Shown in pieces: positions 60,191-64,000 of a stretch of DNA of 64,000 nt. Both the position numbers and the translations under genes were made by a program. The number at the start of each line of letters is the position of its first letter. Within the stretch, counting starts at the first letter, position 1. The DNA is from Isoperla grammatica (taxonomy: Eukaryota > Arthropoda > Insecta > Plecoptera > Perlodidae): assembly GCA_945910005.1 (NCBI GenBank), contig OX246741.1:45732918-45796917 (forward strand), written 5' to 3'. Below the pieces are notes generated by a model. That model searched no databases. It saw only the letters and a list, made by a program, of their open reading frames with translations, and was not told the origin of the DNA.

Positions 60191-62436
60191 GTTTGTTCAA
60201 GTTTGAAGTTTTACCTTTCGGGATATCGACTGCTCCAGCTTTGTTTCAGGCTGCGATGGACAAGGTTCTAGCAGGGTTAAAGTGGTCGGCGTGTGTGTGT
60301 TATCTTGATGACGTCCTGTGCATGGGGAGGGATTTTACGGAACATCTGGCGCGATTAGAGTTGATGTTACAACGGTTTCGTGCGGCCCATCTCACTCTTA
60401 ATCCTGAGAAGTGTTCGTTTGGATATGATAGGGTTAGGATGTTGGGACATGTTGTGAGTGCGGAGGGGGTGGCTCCCAATCCAGAGACGGTGCAGGCGGT
60501 GTTGGACTTTCCGGTTCCACGGAAACTCAAGCAGGTGCGGTCGTTTGTTGGGCTGGCCTCGTTCTATCGTAAGTTCATTGAGAACTTTTGTAGATTTTGT
60601 GTACCCCTGACTGACTTGACGAAGAAGCAAGTCAAGTTCATTTGGGGTCCAGAGCAAGAGAGCGCTTTCCGTACGTTGCAGGACAAGCTTCTCTCAGCCC
60701 CTATTTTGAGGCATTTCTCCGATTCTGCGCCTACGCAGTTGCGTACTGATGCTTCGAAGGAGGGGTTGGAGGCGGTCATTCTACAACAGTTTGACTCCGA
60801 GTGGCACCCTATTGGTTATGCGTCGAGAAGGTTAACAAAAGCAGAAGCTAATTATGGGGTGACTGAGCTGGAATGCTTGGCTATCGTATGGGCAGTTAAA
60901 TATTTCCGTCATTTTTTGTGGGGACGGCCATTTCAGGTCGTTACCGATCACTGCGCGTTGTGTTTCTTACGGAAGAACTGCGAACGAGGTGGTCGGTTGG
61001 CGAGGTGGAGTATCTATCTGCTGGATCATCAGATTGAAATCATCTATAAATCGAGGAAAAAACATCTGGATGCGGATTGTATGAGTCGTTTATTACCGGT
61101 GGGTGGTTCTGAGCCGGATGATGTGGAAAGTGATATGGAGATAATGACGTTGCCAGTAACAGTAGAGGATATCGCCCAGTCACAGAGAGGGGATGATGCT
61201 TTGGCAGAGCTGATGGACGCTATGACTGATACTGAGGGTGCTACTTCGGAAGTTCGTCGGCAAACGAGGAGTTATGTTTTGGAGAATGGGGTGTTGTACA
61301 GGAAACATTTTTCTGTTCCCGGCCCTAGTAAGTTGTTGGTTATCCCTGAAAATCTGAAGGTTCAAGTTTTGTATGATGCTCATGATAGTCCGGCGGGTGG
61401 TTCGCATTTGGGATACATCAAGACGTTCGGTAAGCTGCGTCAGCGATTTTATTGGGATGGAATGGCTAGGGAGGTGGACGCTTATGTGAGAAGCTGTGGG
61501 GATTGTCAGGCTAGGAAAGTGCCCAATTTGTTGCCCGCGGGTTTACTACAGCCTATACCGGTGGGGGAACCATTTGATATGATCGGTATCGATCTCTTGG
61601 GTCCTCTTAAGCGTAGTATTGGCGGTCATCGCTTCATTGTAACGGCCACCGACTATGCTACGAAGTGGGCTATAGCTCGCCCTATTCCGTCTGGGGGTGG
61701 GACAGATGTGGCTATATTCCTTGTTGATAATTTGATTTGCGTGCATTCTTGTCCCCGAATGATTTTGAGTGACCGGGGGGCTGTGTTTCTCGGGGCTCTC
61801 GTGTCGGAGATTTTGAGGGGCTTGGGTGTTCGTTCCCTTTACACCACCGCCTATAAGCCTAGCACTAACGGCCTCTGTGAACGGTTTAACGGCACGCTCG
61901 CTACCATGTTGTCTTTCTATGTTAACTCTAAGCATGACAATTGGTGTGAGTATGTGTCGTTGTGTACATTCTCTTACAATGTGTCTATTCAAGCTACGAC
62001 CAAGTACACGCCGTTTTATTTGGTATACGGGCGTGAGCCTACGTTGCCGTTGGATGCTGGCTTGGACCTGGATTTGCAGATGGGGGTTGATAGCGCTGAG
62101 AGGGTGGAGGCTCTACGGGAAGCGAAGCGGCTAGTGTTAGATGTTATTAAGGCTGAACAAGCTGTTCAGAAGGATAGATATGACAAAGGGCGTCGTCATG
62201 TGTCGTATGACGTGGGACAGTATGTGAAAGTGTTTTTTTCCTTACGGAAAGTGGGCCAAGTCGAAAAGTTTATGCATCGTTGGTTAGGTCCTTTCAAAAT
62301 TGTGTCAAAATTGTCTGATTTGAATTATGTAGTTAAATTAAAATTAAATAATAAATGGGTTGATGACACTGTCCACGTTTCGCGCTTGAAGCCCTGGTAC
62401 GATCCCGACGAATGGCGGTTGCCCTGGCCTGCTTGA
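60133..62436 (+). pseudogene. Gypsy reverse transcriptase (C-terminal part), RNase H and integrase
   Basis: This frame is open for 767 codons, but genuine homology begins about 17 codons in, after the frame jump. It carries the YLDD catalytic box (residues 57-60), FVGLASFYRKFI, RNase H acids D205, E246 and D272, the integrase zinc motif H417-X7-H425 with C455-X2-C458, and a complete DD35E triad (D487, D547, E583; NGLCERFNGTL). A GPY/F-type segment (LGPFKIVSKL) lies near the C-terminus. There is no chromodomain and no env follows. The catalytic residues are intact, so decay is recent or limited, but without a joined upstream frame the full polyprotein is not made. Confidence 0.9.
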
Positions 62437-62550
62437 TGGATAGTGTTTTGTGTTGTATGTGCTCTATATGGCGGCTTTGTATGTGACTCTGGTCTTGTTT
62501 TTACAACGCTTATATTAACTTGCCTTGTTTGTCTGGACGGAATCTTTGAA
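62437..62550. other. Non-coding tail after pol
   Basis: A T-rich stretch between the pol stop and the satellite. No polypurine tract is obvious. ACAACGCTTATA at 62,503 recurs at 63,820 beyond the satellite, hinting that the satellite expanded between two halves of this tail. Confidence 0.4.
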
Positions 62551-63740
62551 TCGATATTCCACCTACTTCTAGATGTCCGATCAAGCTGAATTTTTTACAC
62601 AGACGTATTTCTGATGACAATACATACACCAACTGTCATATTTACTAAATTATTGTCAATTAATTCATCATTATTAATTAATTAATGTTTTACATGGAAA
62701 TCGATAAATCTTTGAATCGATATTCCACCTACTTTTAAATGTCCGATCAAGCTTAAATGTTTTACACAGACGTATTTCTAATGACAATACATGAATCAAC
62801 TGTCATATTTACTAAATTGTCAATTAATTCATCGTTATTAATTAATTAATGTTTTGTATGGAAATCGATGTTTAAACCACTTTACAACGTCAAATCAAGT
62901 TTAAAGTTTTTACACAGACGTATTCTAATGACAATACACGAATCAATTGTCATATTTACTAAATTATCAATTAATTCATCATAATTAATTAATTAATGTT
63001 TTATATGGAAATCGATGTTTAATCCACTTCCCAACGTCAAATCGAGTTGAAAGTTTTCACACAGACGTATTTTTAATGAAAATACACGACTCAATTGTCA
63101 TATTAACTAAATAATCAATAAATTCATCATAATTAATTAATTGATGTTTTGTATGGAAATGGATATTTCACCCACTTTCTAACGTTGAATTGAGCTGAAA
63201 GTTTTCACACAGACGTATTTTTAATGACAATACACTAATCAATTGTCATATTTGCTAAATATTCAATTAAATCGTCATAATTAATTAATGTTTTATATGG
63301 GAATCGATGTTTCACCCACTTTCGAACGTCAAATTGAGCTGAAAGTTTTCACACAGACGTATATTTTAATGACAATACACGTATCAATTGTCATATTTAC
63401 TAAAAATAGTCAATTAATTCATCATAATTAATTAATGTTTTATATGGGAATCGATGTTTCACCCACTTCCCAACGTCGAATCGAGTGTAAAGTTTTCACA
63501 CAGACGTATTCTTAATGACAATACATGAATCAATTGTCATATTTACTAATTACTCAAAAAAGCCATCATAATTAATTAATTGATGTTTTATATGGGGATC
63601 GATAAAACACTCACTTTCAAACGTCGAATTGAGCTGAAAGTTTGCACACAGACGTATTCTGAATGACAACACATAAATCAATTGTCATATTTACTAAATA
63701 ATCAATATAGTTATTATAATTAATTAATCGATATTCGATA
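62551..63740. repeat. Satellite with ~147-bp period, about eight units
   Basis: Units recur at 62,551, 62,717, 62,865, 63,012, 63,160, 63,304, 63,451 and 63,599 (anchor TCGAT near the start), so most spacings are 144-148 bp. Shared parts are GAAAGTTTTCACACAGACGTATT, split by changes, then ATGACAATACA, CAATTGTCATATTTACTAAAT and AATTAATTAAT. Units differ by 10-20% by eye. No coding is seen. Confidence 0.93.
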
Positions 63741-63864
63741 TATATTCGATTGCAAGATTCTTTAAGACTAAAAAGTATAAAATAATATTACATGAAAAAA
63801 ATATATTTTTTTGAAAACAACGCTTATATCCAAATGCACTAAAAAGCAAAAAATAAATTTTCGC
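63741..63864. other. AT-rich DNA
   Basis: Short spacer between the satellite and the terminal foldback. No feature is seen. Confidence 0.5.
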
Positions 63865-64000
63865 CCAACAAATTTTTGCCTCACTCGGAAAATAAAAGCG
63901 TTGGGCGCTTTCCCTACATAAACAGCAGAATACTGCAATCTATGTCAATACCGAAAGCGGCAAACGCTTTTCTTTTCCGAGTGAGGCAAAAATTTATTGG
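63865..64000. mobile_element. Foldback at the window edge (TIR element or MITE)
   Basis: CCAACAAATTTTTGCCTCAC at 63,865 onwards recurs inverted at 63,951-64,000. The arms are about 48 bp with few mismatches and include CTCGGAAAA(T/G)AAAAGCGTT and GCGCTTTC/GCCGCTTTC. The spacer is about 40 bp. The right end meets the window edge, so its extent and any target duplication are unknown. Confidence 0.7.

Larger units (their letters stand above)
56266..62550 (+). mobile_element. Ty3/Gypsy LTR retrotransposon, mutated, inserted at ATAT
   Basis: The element is in the order 5' LTR, primer-binding site, leader, gag, protease, reverse transcriptase, RNase H, integrase. Integrase follows RNase H, as is diagnostic for Ty3/Gypsy. 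Upstream ATAT (56,262-56,265) matches the target preference of several insect Gypsy elements. Copy 1 of the block has the unoccupied TTATATATG near 11,590. No env-like frame follows pol. I find no polypurine tract or 3' LTR before the satellite that begins near 62,551, so the 3' end is missing, displaced by the satellite, or beyond the window. Confidence 0.9.

Overview
The window is AT-rich eukaryotic DNA packed with repeats, almost certainly from an invertebrate animal. A Jockey-type LINE, a 5S rRNA-derived SINE, a tRNA-derived SINE, hAT-like elements and a Ty3/Gypsy element inserted at ATAT targets fit an arthropod best. The species cannot be fixed from the sequence, and a mollusc or another invertebrate is not excluded. 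There are no prokaryotic operons. Most long open frames are artefacts of tandem repeats.

Layout. Positions 1-11,600 and about 43,030-56,265 are two diverged copies, in the same orientation, of one non-coding block (segmental duplication). Each copy has taken its own insertions, so the other copy shows the empty site. Copy 1 gained a 5'-truncated Jockey LINE (1,079-4,186), a hAT-like element (4,516-5,231) and a 5S-SINE (6,298-6,718). Copy 2 gained a 3.5-kb TIR transposon (47,478-50,943), a hAT-like element with a second one nested inside it (52,935-55,244 and 53,867-54,685), and a Ty3/Gypsy element beginning at 56,266. Between the copies lie tandem arrays (37-bp, 17-bp, 50-bp, pentamer and hexamer units), MITE-like foldbacks, a decayed LINE (27.2-28.7 kb) and a solo LTR related to the Gypsy LTR (29,313-30,238).

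The one convincing host gene is on the minus strand at 42,094-37,886. It is a 1,402-residue open frame with an N-terminal region resembling a PD-(D/E)XK (Cap4-like) nuclease, a central NACHT/STAND NTPase and C-terminal ankyrin repeats in 222-bp double units. That order resembles bacterial anti-phage STAND proteins and animal NLRs, so a self/non-self sensor is the most interesting reading of the window. Its ankyrin array continues as broken repeats to about 34.8 kb and is split by a 1.4-kb insertion. A palindromic module with YY1- and NRF1-like motifs lies just upstream (42,270-42,990), followed by a tandem array of YY1/Pho-like motifs.

From 56,266 to 62,436 runs a nearly complete but mutated Ty3/Gypsy element (5' LTR, primer site, gag, protease, RT, RNase H, integrase). 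It is followed by a satellite with a period of about 147 bp, and at the window edge by a foldback. No 3' LTR is seen before the window ends.
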